DNA from: Rhizobiales bacterium CCH10-E5
GTDB taxonomy: Bacteria > Pseudomonadota > Alphaproteobacteria > Rhizobiales > Beijerinckiaceae
Reading direction: 5' to 3'
Assembly: GCA_001556125.1 (NCBI GenBank)
Contig: LSIG01000048.1
Span: forward strand, 1 to 40,260
DNA: 40,260 nucleotides
The notes under the pieces are model-generated. The model saw only the letters and a program-made list of their open reading frames with translations. It was not told where the DNA came from and did not search any database. The translations under genes and the position numbers were made by a program. The number at the start of each line of letters is the position of its first letter. The stretch's first letter is position 1. This document shows, piece by piece, positions 1-7,699 of the stretch.

Positions 1-319
1 TCAAATCATCCCGACATAAACGCCTTGCCAAAGGGGGCGTCCACATATGAATCACGAAATCGACGTCGCTGGAATCGGCCGGACGGACTTATGAGTTTAC
101 GGCCTAGCTGCGCTCCCTGCTTTTCAAAATGAAATGAATAAACAGGCCTTGGCGGCTGTATTTGTATGGCGATTGCTATTTTATCCGACCGTCTTGGCAG
201 GTTTTGCAGCGGCAATTTTGTTAATGTTAAATGTGATTTGGCGCTTGGCTGAATATCAGAGCTGGCCAAATTGAAAATTGTCCAATAATTTTGGTAATAT
301 TTGAATTGTTATTTCCTAT
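1..319. other. AT-rich left edge, no confident gene
   Basis: This stretch is visibly richer in A/T than the rest of the window, with runs such as aattttgttaatgttaaatg. No known protein family is recognisable on either strand. The only coding candidate I can defend is a 46-residue hydrophobic ORF at 134-274, listed separately. A plus-strand open frame entering from the left edge stops at 130-132 and could be the tail of a gene outside the window, but its sequence is not recognisable. No toxin gene (PIN or RelE type) is seen downstream of the antitoxin at 320-508. Composition suggests acquired or decaying DNA next to core genes; this is inference. Confidence 0.5.
134..274 (+). CDS. possible small single-pass membrane protein (46 aa)
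   Basis: An ATG at 134 opens a 46-codon frame ending in TGA at 272-274. The product begins MNKQALAAVFVWRLLFYPTV and has a hydrophobic stretch over roughly residues 6-36, followed by a short tail ending WPN. That is the shape of a one-helix membrane protein. Against it: no clear Shine-Dalgarno sequence precedes the ATG, codon third positions are A/T-rich unlike neighbouring genes, and I recognise no family. It starts one base after the stop of an open frame that enters from the left edge, so it could be translationally coupled to an unseen gene. It may equally be a chance ORF in AT-rich DNA. Confidence 0.3.
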   Translation: MNKQALAAVFVWRLLFYPTVLAGFAAAILLMLNVIWRLAEYQSWPN

Positions 320-508
320 CTATTGATCTTTCAGGTCATCTTTGGAGTCGGGCCTGTGCTCGTTTGCTTCCGGTGACTGTTGTGGCGGTGCCGTTAGCTT
401 CGCAGTAGGTCTCCCTCTCCGCGTTATGATGATTTCTTCGCCCAGTTCGACGCGACGAACAATTGCGCTGAGGTTCTTCCTCACTGTCGAAAACGGGACG
501 GTAGCCAT
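320..508 (-). CDS. Phd/YefM-family antitoxin, apparently orphan
   Basis: A 62-residue protein whose first ~45 residues match the Phd/YefM antitoxin fold: a [20 protein letters not shown] helix-rich segment followed by a basic [13 protein letters not shown] strand. The family binds its own promoter through the N-terminal part and neutralises a toxin (VapC, Doc, RelE type) through a flexible C-terminal tail; the tail here ([18 protein letters not shown]) is polar and disordered-looking. An excellent Shine-Dalgarno sequence (AGGAGGTG on the minus strand, 511-518) fixes the start. The expected partner toxin would lie at lower coordinates on the same strand, but the next 319 bases encode nothing toxin-like. 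It is therefore an orphan, or its toxin has been lost. Confidence 0.75.
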   Translation of the reverse strand: MATVPFSTVRKNLSAIVRRVELGEEIIITRRGRPTAKLTAPPQQSPEANEHRPDSKDDLKDQ

Positions 509-510
509 GG

Positions 511-518
511 CACCTCCT
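511..518 (-). promoter_or_regulatory. perfect Shine-Dalgarno of the antitoxin
   Basis: On the minus strand this reads AGGAGGTG, two bases before the antitoxin ATG. The core GGAGG is about four bases from the start codon. It supports active translation and the chosen start despite the unusual base composition around it. Confidence 0.6.
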
Positions 519-642
519 AGCCCCGATTCGAGTGCTTGTGCCAGTTTACCAATTACGGGTTGTGGTTGGCAATTCTTCGTTGGGCTTCCGCCTCGGTGTA
601 ATCCCGCTTAAGAGCCCTTTGTCAAAGTTTCAGGCTCCGCCC

Positions 643-1761
643 ATGTCCCACAACTCGTTCGGCCATCTCTTCCGCGTCACGACCTTCGGCGAGAGCCATG
701 GGCCGGCCATCGGCTGCGTGGTCGATGGCTGCCCGCCGCTGATCCCGCTGAGCGAGGCCGACATCCAGGGCGATCTCGACCGGCGGCGGCCCGGCCAGTC
801 GCGCTTCACCACGCAGCGCCAGGAGCCCGATCAGGTCCGCATCGTCTCGGGCGTCTTTGCGCGCGAGAGCGACGGTCTGCAGGTCACCACCGGCACCTCG
901 ATCGGCCTGATGATCGACAATGTCGACCAGCGCTCGAAGGACTATTCCGAGATCAAGGACAAGTACCGCCCGGGGCATGCCGATTTCACCTATGACGTGA
1001 AATACGGCATCCGCGACTATCGCGGTGGCGGGCGGTCCTCGGCGCGCGAGACGGCGATGCGGGTGGCGGCGGGCGCCATCGCGCGCAAGGTCGTGCCGGG
1101 TCTGATCGTGCGCGGGGCTTTGGTGCAGATGGGGCCGCACAAGATCGACCACGCCAACTGGGACTGGGAGGAGGTCGGCCGCAATCCCTTCTTCTGCCCG
1201 GACGCCAAGGCCGCGGCCTTCTTCGAGGGCTATCTCGACGGCGTGCGGAAGTCCGGCTCCTCGACCGGGGCAGTGCTCGAGATCGTGGCGGAGGGCGTCC
1301 CCGCGGGGCTGGGCGCGCCGATCTATGGCAAGCTCGACGCCGAGATCGCGGCCGCGCTGATGAGCATCAACGCCGTCAAGGGCGTCGAGATTGGCGACGG
1401 TTTCGACGCGGCCGCACTTTCCGGCGAGGAGAACGCCGATGAGATGCGCGCCGGCAATGACGGGCGGCCGCTGTTCCTCTCCAACCATGCCGGCGGCATC
1501 CTCGGCGGCATCTCGACCGGGCAGCCGATCGTGGCGCGCTTCGCGGTGAAGCCGACCTCTTCCATCCTGGCGACGCGGGCGACCGTGACGCGCAGCGGCG
1601 GCGAGGCCGAGATGTTCACCAAGGGCCGCCATGACCCCTGCGTCGGCATCCGCGCGGTGCCGGTCGGCGAGGCCATGGTCGCCTGCGTGCTGGCCGATCA
1701 TTTCCTGCGAAACCGGGCGCAGGTCGGCGTGGTCGAGCCGCGGTGGCCGTTCCAGGAGTGA
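643..1761 (+). CDS. aroC: chorismate synthase
   Basis: Converts 5-enolpyruvylshikimate-3-phosphate to chorismate with loss of phosphate, using reduced FMN: the last step of the shikimate pathway, in the cytoplasm. The 372-residue product begins [20 protein letters not shown]. It carries the family signatures: the [17 protein letters not shown] segment near residues 13-29 and the [20 protein letters not shown] segment near residue 127. Length fits the family (E. coli about 361). An in-frame upstream ATG at 532 exists, but the family N-terminus begins at 643. It is transcribed away from the antitoxin, with only 134 bp between the two starts. A pair of hairpins follows the stop. Confidence 0.96.
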   Translation: MSHNSFGHLFRVTTFGESHGPAIGCVVDGCPPLIPLSEADIQGDLDRRRPGQSRFTTQRQEPDQVRIVSGVFARESDGLQVTTGTSIGLMIDNVDQRSKDYSEIKDKYRPGHADFTYDVKYGIRDYRGGGRSSARETAMRVAAGAIARKVVPGLIVRGALVQMGPHKIDHANWDWEEVGRNPFFCPDAKAAAFFEGYLDGVRKSGSSTGAVLEIVAEGVPAGLGAPIYGKLDAEIAAALMSINAVKGVEIGDGFDAAALSGEENADEMRAGNDGRPLFLSNHAGGILGGISTGQPIVARFAVKPTSSILATRATVTRSGGEAEMFTKGRHDPCVGIRAVPVGEAMVACVLADHFLRNRAQVGVVEPRWPFQE

Positions 1762-1770
1762 CTCGAGCCG

Positions 1771-1872
1771 TCATTCTCGGGCGGAGCGGAGCGCAGACCC
1801 GAGAATCTCGGGACGAAAGAGGCCGGGGAGCTGCGCTGTCATGAGATGCTCTGGTCAAGCCAGAGCATGACG
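1771..1872. repeat. paired palindromes (REP-like intergenic element)
   Basis: Two perfect 9-bp inverted repeats sit between aroC and ribB. The first is ATTCTCGGG (1773-1781) against CCCGAGAAT (1798-1806) with a 16-nt loop. The second is ATGCTCTGG (1846-1854) against CCAGAGCAT (1860-1868) with loop TCAAG. The whole unit is bounded by tcat near 1771 and atgacg near 1866-1871. Similar (t)cggg(t)caag-type palindromes are, from memory, scattered between genes of Bosea, Bradyrhizobium and Methylobacterium. It may also help end aroC transcripts, although there is no T tract. Copy number in the genome would confirm the repeat status. Confidence 0.6.
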
Positions 1873-1919
1873 CGCTGCACTATGCATTTCAGTCATATTG
1901 AAATTGCGCGCTTGCTTCA

Positions 1920-1948
1920 TTGTGGATGAAAGCCGACTGCCCTAGTTT
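1920..1948 (+). promoter_or_regulatory. possible sigma-70-type promoter of ribB
   Basis: TTGTGG (1920-1925), a 17-bp spacer and TAGTTT (1943-1948) give a plausible -35/-10 pair in the only somewhat AT-rich part of the gap. The predicted transcription start falls about seven bases after the -10, which is the A of the ribB ATG at 1955, so the transcript could be leaderless. No FMN riboswitch core is visible in this gap. Single-site prediction, low certainty. Confidence 0.3.
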
Positions 1949-1954
1949 GCGGGG

Positions 1955-3232
1955 ATGAAGCTCGACGCTTGGCTCACGCAGAACAAGATCGGCCGCAGCG
2001 CCTTCGCGCGGCTGGTCGGTCTGTCGCCGGCCAGCGTGACGGCCCTCTGCAACGACCAGAGCGCCTGGATCTCGCGCGAAAGCGCCGAGCGCATCGCCGC
2101 CGCGACGGGCGGCGCCGTCACCCCCAATGATTTCCTCGGCCTGGTCAGGCCGCGCGAGGCCGCCATGCCCAACAACGTCACCGCCACCATCGAGGCCTTC
2201 GCCCGCGGCGAGATCGTCATCGTCACCGATGACGACGATCGCGAGAACGAGGGCGATCTCATCGTCGCCGCCTCGCTCTGCACGCCGGAGAAGATGGCCT
2301 TCATCATCCGCAACACCTGCGGCATCGTCTGCGCGCCGCTCACCGCCTCCGAGGCCCGGCGCCTGCGGCTCGATCCGATGGTGTCCTCGAACGACGCGCC
2401 GCTGGGCACGGCCTTCACCGTGACCGTCGACGTCAAGCACGGGCTGACGACGGGCATCTCGGCCGAGCAGCGCTGCAACACGGTGCGGGCGCTGGCGAAC
2501 GGCAATATGGGCGCGGGCGATTTCGTGCGGCCGGGCCATGTCTTCCCGCTGATCGCGAAAGAGGGCGGGGTGCTGATGCGCTCGGGCCATACCGAGGCCG
2601 CGGTGGACCTCTGCAAACTGGCCGACCTGCCGCCGGTCGGGGTGATCTGCGAGCTCGCCAATGACGATGGCACGGTGATGAAGGGGCCGCAGATCGCCGC
2701 CTTCGCCGAGAAGCACGGGCTGAAGCAAATCACGGTGGCTGATCTCATCGCCTATCGCCAGTCGCGCGAGAAGCTGGTCGAGCGGGTTCATTCCTTTCCG
2801 GTCAAGAGCGCTTTCGGCGAGATGACCGGCCATGTCTATGTGACGCCCTTCGACGACACGCAGCATTTCGCCTTCGTCATGGGCAAGATCGGCGAAGGCG
2901 AGCGAATTCCCTCGCGTCTGCACCGCGCCGATGTCGTGGCCGATGTGATTGGCGGGGCGAGCGCGATCCAGTGCGCGCTGCGGGCGTTCGAGCAGGACGG
3001 GCGCGGCGTGCTGGTCTATCTCCGCGACGGCTCGGCCGGCGTGCCGATCAAGCCGGTGGAGGAGGGGGCGGATGCGCAGCGCACCCAGCAATGGCGCGAG
3101 GTCGGCCTCGGCGCGCAGATCCTGCGCGATCTCGGTGTGCGCTCGATCGTGAACCTCGCCTCGTCGCCGCGCTCCTTCGTCGGGCTCAGCGGCTTCGGCA
3201 TCGAGATCGTGGAGACACGCCCGCTGGCGTGA
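1955..3232 (+). CDS. ribB: HTH-fused 3,4-dihydroxy-2-butanone-4-phosphate synthase with degenerate RibA domain
   Basis: The central domain (about residues 71-280) makes 3,4-dihydroxy-2-butanone 4-phosphate from ribulose 5-phosphate for riboflavin synthesis. It has the acidic DDDDRENEGD motif (92-101), GHTEAAVDL (211-219) and the conserved RxxxxVGLxxG-type core. Residues 1-60 form an extra Cro/XRE-like helix-turn-helix (RSAFARLVGLSPASVTALCN, 14-33). Residues about 285-425 resemble GTP cyclohydrolase II, but the zinc cysteines expected around 325-340 are missing, so this is a RibBX-type protein and not an active RibA. An internal in-frame ATG at 2165 (MPNNVTATIE), preceded by a modest GAGG, would give a protein without the HTH. 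Stop codons of this gene and the convergent phosphatase are 6 bp apart. Confidence 0.92.
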   Translation: MKLDAWLTQNKIGRSAFARLVGLSPASVTALCNDQSAWISRESAERIAAATGGAVTPNDFLGLVRPREAAMPNNVTATIEAFARGEIVIVTDDDDRENEGDLIVAASLCTPEKMAFIIRNTCGIVCAPLTASEARRLRLDPMVSSNDAPLGTAFTVTVDVKHGLTTGISAEQRCNTVRALANGNMGAGDFVRPGHVFPLIAKEGGVLMRSGHTEAAVDLCKLADLPPVGVICELANDDGTVMKGPQIAAFAEKHGLKQITVADLIAYRQSREKLVERVHSFPVKSAFGEMTGHVYVTPFDDTQHFAFVMGKIGEGERIPSRLHRADVVADVIGGASAIQCALRAFEQDGRGVLVYLRDGSAGVPIKPVEEGADAQRTQQWREVGLGAQILRDLGVRSIVNLASSPRSFVGLSGFGIEIVETRPLA

Positions 3233-3238
3233 GGGACG

Positions 3239-3835
3239 TCAGAGCCAGTCGGCGCGGTTGCCGGTAACGACCAGGATCTTGCCCTGCCAGATCTCGACCA
3301 TCGAGGCCTTGGCCGGCGGCACGGCCCCGACGAGGGCGAGGACGGCGCGCGCGACGCCGCCATGGCTCACCACCACGGTCTCACCGGGCAGGGCTTCCAG
3401 CACCGGCCGGATGCGTTCGGCGAGCATGGCGTAGCTCTCGCCGCCCGGAGGGACGAAGCTCCATTTGTCGCGCTCGCGCAATTGCGCCTGCTCGCGCTCG
3501 GCCTTGCGGATGTCGCGCCAAGTGTAGCCTTCCCAGCTGCCGAAGGTGAGTTCCTTCAGCCGGTCGTCGGTGCGGTAGGCGCCGGCCTCCAGACCGAGCG
3601 TGGCGCGCAGGATGTCCATGGTCTCGCGCGCCCGCTTCATCGGCGAGCCGATATAGTCGAGCGCAGCAAAGCCGGGAGCCAGCGCCCGCAGGCGCTCGGC
3701 CGCTTCCGCCGCCTGACGGCGGCCGAGATCGTTCAGGGGGATGTCCTGGCCGCCCTGAAGACGCCCTTCGCGATTCCAGTCGGTCTCGCCGTGGCGGATG
3801 AGGATGAGCCGGTGCGGGAGCGTGATCGGGACCAT
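3239..3835 (-). CDS. histidine phosphatase family protein
   Basis: A 198-residue member of the phosphoglycerate-mutase-like histidine phosphatases. The N-terminal catalytic motif LIRHGETDWN (RHG at 14-16) holds the phosphorylated histidine. A distal VVSHGGVARAVLAL segment supplies the second histidine, and GGESYAMLAER supplies the acid-loop region. Substrate cannot be told from sequence; relatives act on sugar phosphates or alpha-ribazole phosphate. I chose the ATG at 3835 because AGAAG lies six bases upstream and the protein then begins just before the first beta strand. A longer start at 3907 has no convincing ribosome site. It is convergent with ribB. Confidence 0.85.
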   Translation of the reverse strand: MVPITLPHRLILIRHGETDWNREGRLQGGQDIPLNDLGRRQAAEAAERLRALAPGFAALDYIGSPMKRARETMDILRATLGLEAGAYRTDDRLKELTFGSWEGYTWRDIRKAEREQAQLRERDKWSFVPPGGESYAMLAERIRPVLEALPGETVVVSHGGVARAVLALVGAVPPAKASMVEIWQGKILVVTGNRADWL

Positions 3836-3987
3836 GCCGGGCTTCTGCACCGGGCCGGGCGCGAGGTCAAAGCATCTGCCGGGCGCGGGGCCATGCGTCG
3901 CAGCCATGGCGGCGGGCGAGCGTTTCGTTTGGCCTGTCGCAGCCGCCGGTCTATAGGCGGGCCTCCGCTTCTTTCGGACCCCGCTTC

Positions 3988-4833
3988 ATGCCGCCGGCCC
4001 TGACATTGCCCGATGGTCGCAGGCTCGTCCTGGACGACCGTCCCCTGCTGATGGGGATCGTCAACATCACGCCCGATTCCTTCTCCGATGGCGGGATGCT
4101 GCAGAATGCCGGGCAGGCGATCGCGCATGGTGAGAGGCTGGCGGAGGAGGGCGCGGACATCGTCGATGTCGGCGGGGAATCGACGCGGCCCGGCCATGCG
4201 CCGCTCGACGCGGCCACGGAGCTCGGACGGGTGCTGCCGGTCATTGCCGGCCTGCGCGAGCGGGTCGGCACGCCGCTGTCGATCGACACCTGGAAGGCCG
4301 AGGTCGCGGACGCCGCGCTGAAGGCGGGGGCCTCGATCGTCAACGATGTGTGGGGCGCGCAGCGCGACCCGGCCATCGCCGGTGTCGCGGCCCGCCACGG
4401 CGCGCCGATCATCCTGATGCACAACCGCGAGACGACCGACCCGGCGCTCGACATCCTGTCCGACGTTCTGAGCTATCTTGACCGCTCGATTGCCATCGCG
4501 CTGGCGGCGGGCGTTTCACGCGGGCAGATCGTGGTCGACCCCGGCATCGGGCTGTTCGGCAAGACGCCGGAGCAGTCGCTGCGGCTGATCCGCGAACTGG
4601 CGAAGCTCGAGAGCCTCGGCTGCCCGGTCCTGCTCGGCGCCTCGCGCAAATCGGTGATCGGCGTCGTGACCGGCCAGAGCGTTCCCGCAGAGCGCGTCGC
4701 CGGTACCGTCGCCGCGCATCTCTTCGGCGCGACGCAGGGAGCGGCCATCCTCCGCGTCCACGACGTCGCCGCCCATGCCCAGGCCTTCAAGGTCTGGTGC
4801 GCCCTGTCCCTGCCTTCGGAGCCAAGCGCGTGA
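3988..4833 (+). CDS. folP: dihydropteroate synthase
   Basis: Condenses p-aminobenzoate with 6-hydroxymethyl-7,8-dihydropterin diphosphate to give 7,8-dihydropteroate, the sulfonamide target of folate synthesis. The 281-residue protein (E. coli 282) has the GIVNITPDSFSDGG loop near residues 23-36, VDVGGESTRPG near 61-71 and DPGIGLFGKT near 184-193, plus the LLGASRKS strand late in the barrel. It heads a tight run folP-folB-folK: its TGA overlaps the GTG start of folB (GTGA at 4830-4833). Confidence 0.96.
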   Translation: MPPALTLPDGRRLVLDDRPLLMGIVNITPDSFSDGGMLQNAGQAIAHGERLAEEGADIVDVGGESTRPGHAPLDAATELGRVLPVIAGLRERVGTPLSIDTWKAEVADAALKAGASIVNDVWGAQRDPAIAGVAARHGAPIILMHNRETTDPALDILSDVLSYLDRSIAIALAAGVSRGQIVVDPGIGLFGKTPEQSLRLIRELAKLESLGCPVLLGASRKSVIGVVTGQSVPAERVAGTVAAHLFGATQGAAILRVHDVAAHAQAFKVWCALSLPSEPSA

Positions 4834-5204
4834 GCGAAACCGGCGTCATCCTGATCGAGAAGCTCGATATCTACGCCTATCACGGCTTCTTTTCCGAGGA
4901 GGAGCGGCTCGGGCAGCGTTTCGTGCTCGATCTCGCGCTGGACACCGATCTGCGGCCGTCCTCCGTCAGCGACGCGCTGGCCGACACGGTGAACTACGGC
5001 ACGGTCGTCGGTGTCGTAACGGAGGTCTTCACCACGCGCCGCTTCAACCTGCTGGAGGCGGCGGCGCGGGCCGTGGCCGAGGCGGTCCTGGAGCGATTTC
5101 CGCCCGTCACCCGCGTCGAGGTCACGCTGCGCAAGCCGACCCCGCCGATCCATGCGACGCTGGCGAGCGTCGGCATCAAGCTGAGTTTTCCGCGTGAGGG
5201 TTGA
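4830..5204 (+). CDS. folB: dihydroneopterin aldolase
   Basis: Cleaves 7,8-dihydroneopterin to 6-hydroxymethyl-7,8-dihydropterin, just upstream of FolK. The 124-residue protein has the family opening ILIEKLDIYAYHGFFSEEE, a TVNYGTVV strand and a conserved late lysine (TLRKPTPPI). I chose the GTG at 4830: it overlaps the folP stop, and the family N-terminus follows it directly. An upstream in-frame ATG (4797) would add residues lying inside folP. The 3' end overlaps folK by 11 bp. Confidence 0.93.
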   Translation: MSETGVILIEKLDIYAYHGFFSEEERLGQRFVLDLALDTDLRPSSVSDALADTVNYGTVVGVVTEVFTTRRFNLLEAAARAVAEAVLERFPPVTRVEVTLRKPTPPIHATLASVGIKLSFPREG

Positions 5205-5709
5205 GGCCGCGCTCGGCCTCGGCGGCAATCTGGGCGATCCCGTCGTGGCTTTCGCCACGGTGCTGCGGCGGCTCGAGGCGCATGAGGCGGTCTCGCGCAT
5301 CCGCCCGTCGAGCGTTTATCGCACCGCGCCCTGGGGCAAGCTCGACCAGCCGGAATTCCTGAACATGGCGGTTCTGGTCGAGACGACACTGTCGGCCCGC
5401 GCGCTGCTCGATCTCTGCCTGTCGCTCGAGCGCGAGGGCGGCCGTGAGCGGCGCGAACGCTGGGGGCCGCGCACGCTCGACATCGACATCCTGACCTATG
5501 GCGGAGAGACGATCGACGAGCCGGGACTGCAGGTGCCGCATCCGCGGATCGCGGAGCGGGCCTTCGTGCTGGCGCCGCTGGCGGAGATCGCGCCGGGGAT
5601 GATGATCGGGGGACGATCGGTCGCGGACCTGCTCGAAGCGGTCATGGACGAGACCATCCGCCGGGACCCGGCCGCAACGGAGCGGCTGCAGGGCGTGCAG
5701 ACGGTCTAG
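5194..5709 (+). CDS. folK: 2-amino-4-hydroxy-6-hydroxymethyldihydropteridine pyrophosphokinase
   Basis: Transfers pyrophosphate from ATP to 6-hydroxymethyl-7,8-dihydropterin, making the substrate of FolP. The 171-residue protein starts with GTG at 5194 inside the end of folB and opens AALGLGGNLGDP, the family start. RWGPRTLDIDILTYG carries the Mg-binding aspartates, and VPHPRIAERAFVLAPL is the typical closing motif. Together with folP and folB it supplies three consecutive enzymes of dihydropteroate synthesis from one mRNA. The stop is 7 bp from the convergent fabI stop. Confidence 0.95.
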   Translation: MRVEAALGLGGNLGDPVVAFATVLRRLEAHEAVSRIRPSSVYRTAPWGKLDQPEFLNMAVLVETTLSARALLDLCLSLEREGGRERRERWGPRTLDIDILTYGGETIDEPGLQVPHPRIAERAFVLAPLAEIAPGMMIGGRSVADLLEAVMDETIRRDPAATERLQGVQTV

Positions 5710-5716
5710 CTTTACC

Positions 5717-6559
5717 TCAGACGCCCTTTTCGAGCGTGATGTCGGGCGCCTCCGGCACCTTCATGCCGACGACATGGTAGCCGGCGTCGACATGCAGGAT
5801 CTCGCCGGTGATGCCGCGCGACATGTCGGAAACGAGGAACACGGCGGTCTCGCCGACCTCCTCGATCGTCACGGTCCGGCGCAGCGGCGAGTTGTACTCG
5901 TTCCAGCGCAGGATGTAGCGGAAATCGCCGATGCCGGAGGCGGCGAGCGTCTTGATCGGCCCGGCAGAGATCGCGTTGACGCGAATCTTCGAGGGGCCGA
6001 GATCGGCGGCGAGATACTGCACGCTCGACTCCAGCGCAGCCTTCGCCACGCCCATGACGTTGTAATGCGGCATCCACTTCTCGGCGCCGTAATAGGTCAG
6101 CGTCAGCAGCGAGCCGCCATCGGTCATCAGCTTCTCGGCGCGCTGGGTGACGGCGGTGAAGGAGTAGCAGGAGATCAGCAGCGACTTGGTGAAGTTGGCT
6201 TCGGTCGTCTCGACATAGCGGCCCGTCAGCTCGTCCTTGTCGGAGAAGGCGATGCAGTGGACGACGAAGTCGAGCTTGCCCCAGAGCTTCTCGATTTCGG
6301 CGAAGACGGCGTCGATCGAGGCGGAATCGGTGACGTCGCAATGGCCGACGACATGGCCGCCGAGCTCCTTGGCGAGCGGTTCGACGCGCTTCTTCAGGGC
6401 GTCGCCCTGATAGGTGAAGGCGAGCTCGGCACCCGCGTCAGCCGCCGCCTTGGCAATGCCCCAGGCGATCGAGCGGTTATTGGCGACGCCCATGACGAGG
6501 CCGCGCTTGCCCTTGAGGAGATTGGCCGTCGGCCGGGCGAGAGCGTTAGATTCAGGCAT
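5717..6559 (-). CDS. fabI: enoyl-[acyl-carrier-protein] reductase (NADH), FabI type
   Basis: Reduces trans-2-enoyl-ACP in the last step of each fatty acid elongation cycle, in the cytoplasm. The 280-residue SDR-fold protein has the FabI-specific cofactor loop GVANNRSIAWGIA (24-36) and the Y-x6-K pair at Tyr166 and Lys173 (YNVMGVAK), with the additional TYYGAEKW segment at 155-162. These distinguish FabI from general SDR enzymes. The upstream minus-strand gene is a DnaJ-class protein 90 bp away. A possible dispersed repeat lies in that gap. Confidence 0.96.
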   Translation of the reverse strand: MPESNALARPTANLLKGKRGLVMGVANNRSIAWGIAKAAADAGAELAFTYQGDALKKRVEPLAKELGGHVVGHCDVTDSASIDAVFAEIEKLWGKLDFVVHCIAFSDKDELTGRYVETTEANFTKSLLISCYSFTAVTQRAEKLMTDGGSLLTLTYYGAEKWMPHYNVMGVAKAALESSVQYLAADLGPSKIRVNAISAGPIKTLAASGIGDFRYILRWNEYNSPLRRTVTIEEVGETAVFLVSDMSRGITGEILHVDAGYHVVGMKVPEAPDITLEKGV

Positions 6560-6598
6560 GGGGGACCCGCGAACTGGAAAAGACGAGGGCGCTTCTTA

Positions 6599-6633
6599 GA
6601 GCATGGCGAGACAAGTGGAAACCGGATTTGCCC
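6599..6633. repeat. possible dispersed intergenic repeat fragment
   Basis: The gap between fabI and the DnaJ-class gene contains AGAGCATGG, then AAGTGGAAACCGGATTTGCC. From memory this resembles the AGAGCAT...AAGTGGAAACCGGTTTT element found very often between genes of Rhizobium, Bosea and Methylobacterium. A second, weaker piece (CTAGAGCATTGCCGGAA) occurs near 23976-23992. Only recurrence across the genome would prove it. Confidence 0.35.
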
Positions 6634-6649
6634 CGCGCGGCGCGCAGCC

Positions 6650-7564
6650 TCAATCGGCCCGCGCCTTCATCAGAGCGGTGAGCTCGGCATCGCTCTCCGG
6701 CATCTCGATGTCGATCGAGACGAAGAGATCGCCGGGCTTCTCGCCCTCGCCCTTGAGGCCCTTGCCGCGCAGGCGGAAGGAGCGCGTTGTGCCCGTCAGC
6801 GGCGGGATCGTCATCTCGACCGCGCCGGTCAGCGTCGGGACATGCACGGGTCCGCCCAGAACGGCGCGCGCGAGCGGCACCGGCACGCGGGTGCGCAGGT
6901 CGTCGCCGTCCACGGTGAAGCGCGGATCCGGCTTGACCTTGATGGTCATCAGCACGTCGCCGGTCTGGCCCGAGAACGGGTCGGTCTGGCCGAGGCCCCG
7001 CAACCGCATGACCTTGCCGTCGGCGACACCCTCGGGGATCGTGACCTCGACCTCGCGGCCGCCCGGCAGCCGTACCCGCCGCGTCGCGCCCGCGACGGCC
7101 TGGGCCAGCGTCACCTCGAGGGTGAAGCTTTGTTCCGGCGGTTTCTGGGCCTCGGGCCGGGCCTTCCCGGCGCGTCGCGCCGCATCGCCGAACAGCGAGC
7201 CGAAGATGTCAGACGGGTCGAAACCGGCGCCCGCGCCGCCGCCGGTGCCAAAGGGGTGGCCGCCCTGCCCGAAATTGAACTCGAAGCCGCCGGCGCGGCC
7301 GCCACGGCCGGCACCCATGCCCTCGAAGCCGGAGAATTTCGGCTTGCCCTCGCCGTCGATCTCGCCGCGGTCGAACTGCTTGCGCTTGGCCTCGTCGCCG
7401 AGGATCTCGTAGGCGCCGTTCAGCTCGGCAAAACGGTCCTGCGCCTTCGGATCATCCTGGTTGCGGTCGGGATGGAGATCCTTGGCGCGGCGGCGATAGG
7501 CCTTCTTGATGTCGGCCTCGCTGGCCGAGCGGGCGACGCCCAGAATCTGGTACGGGTCGCGCAT
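6650..7564 (-). CDS. DnaJ C-terminal domain protein (CbpA-like co-chaperone)
   Basis: A 304-residue J-domain protein expected to stimulate the ATPase of DnaK and hand over clients. Residues 1-68 are the J domain ([20 protein letters not shown], with HPD at 32-34). A glycine/phenylalanine-rich linker follows at about 78-128. The C-terminal client-binding half (from about residue 145) contains [16 protein letters not shown] and the closing [12 protein letters not shown]. The cysteine-rich zinc finger of true DnaJ is absent, which makes it CbpA/DnaJ-II-like. The start ATG is preceded closely by AGGA. It lies upstream of fabI on the same strand and may be co-transcribed with it. Confidence 0.9.
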   Translation of the reverse strand: MRDPYQILGVARSASEADIKKAYRRRAKDLHPDRNQDDPKAQDRFAELNGAYEILGDEAKRKQFDRGEIDGEGKPKFSGFEGMGAGRGGRAGGFEFNFGQGGHPFGTGGGAGAGFDPSDIFGSLFGDAARRAGKARPEAQKPPEQSFTLEVTLAQAVAGATRRVRLPGGREVEVTIPEGVADGKVMRLRGLGQTDPFSGQTGDVLMTIKVKPDPRFTVDGDDLRTRVPVPLARAVLGGPVHVPTLTGAVEMTIPPLTGTTRSFRLRGKGLKGEGEKPGDLFVSIDIEMPESDAELTALMKARAD

Positions 7565-7699
7565 TCCTGAACCCCATGTGGCACTGCTGACCGCCGCGCC
7601 GGAGGCGGGCCGGCGGGTATCCTGATCTCGCAGCCTTATCTGGGAATGGTGTGGCCTGAGCGCAACAGCCGGGCCGACATGTCAACAAGAGAATGCGGC

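Noticed and set aside
6..269. 87-codon minus-strand frame downstream of the antitoxin, as a possible toxin
   Set aside because: The translated sequence has no PIN, RelE, Doc or other toxin motif, and no ribosome site was seen. Position alone is not enough.
622..1701. Long antisense frame opposite aroC
   Set aside because: It is a shadow of G/C-rich codon third positions; the product is rich in Arg, His, Gly and Ala and matches nothing, while aroC is certain.
1762..1954. FMN riboswitch before ribB
   Set aside because: The conserved riboswitch core sequences are absent; the gap is occupied by two palindromes and a promoter-like pair.
5774..7570. 598-codon plus-strand frame across fabI and the DnaJ-class gene
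   Set aside because: It spans two well-identified genes on the other strand and their gap, and shows no family features.
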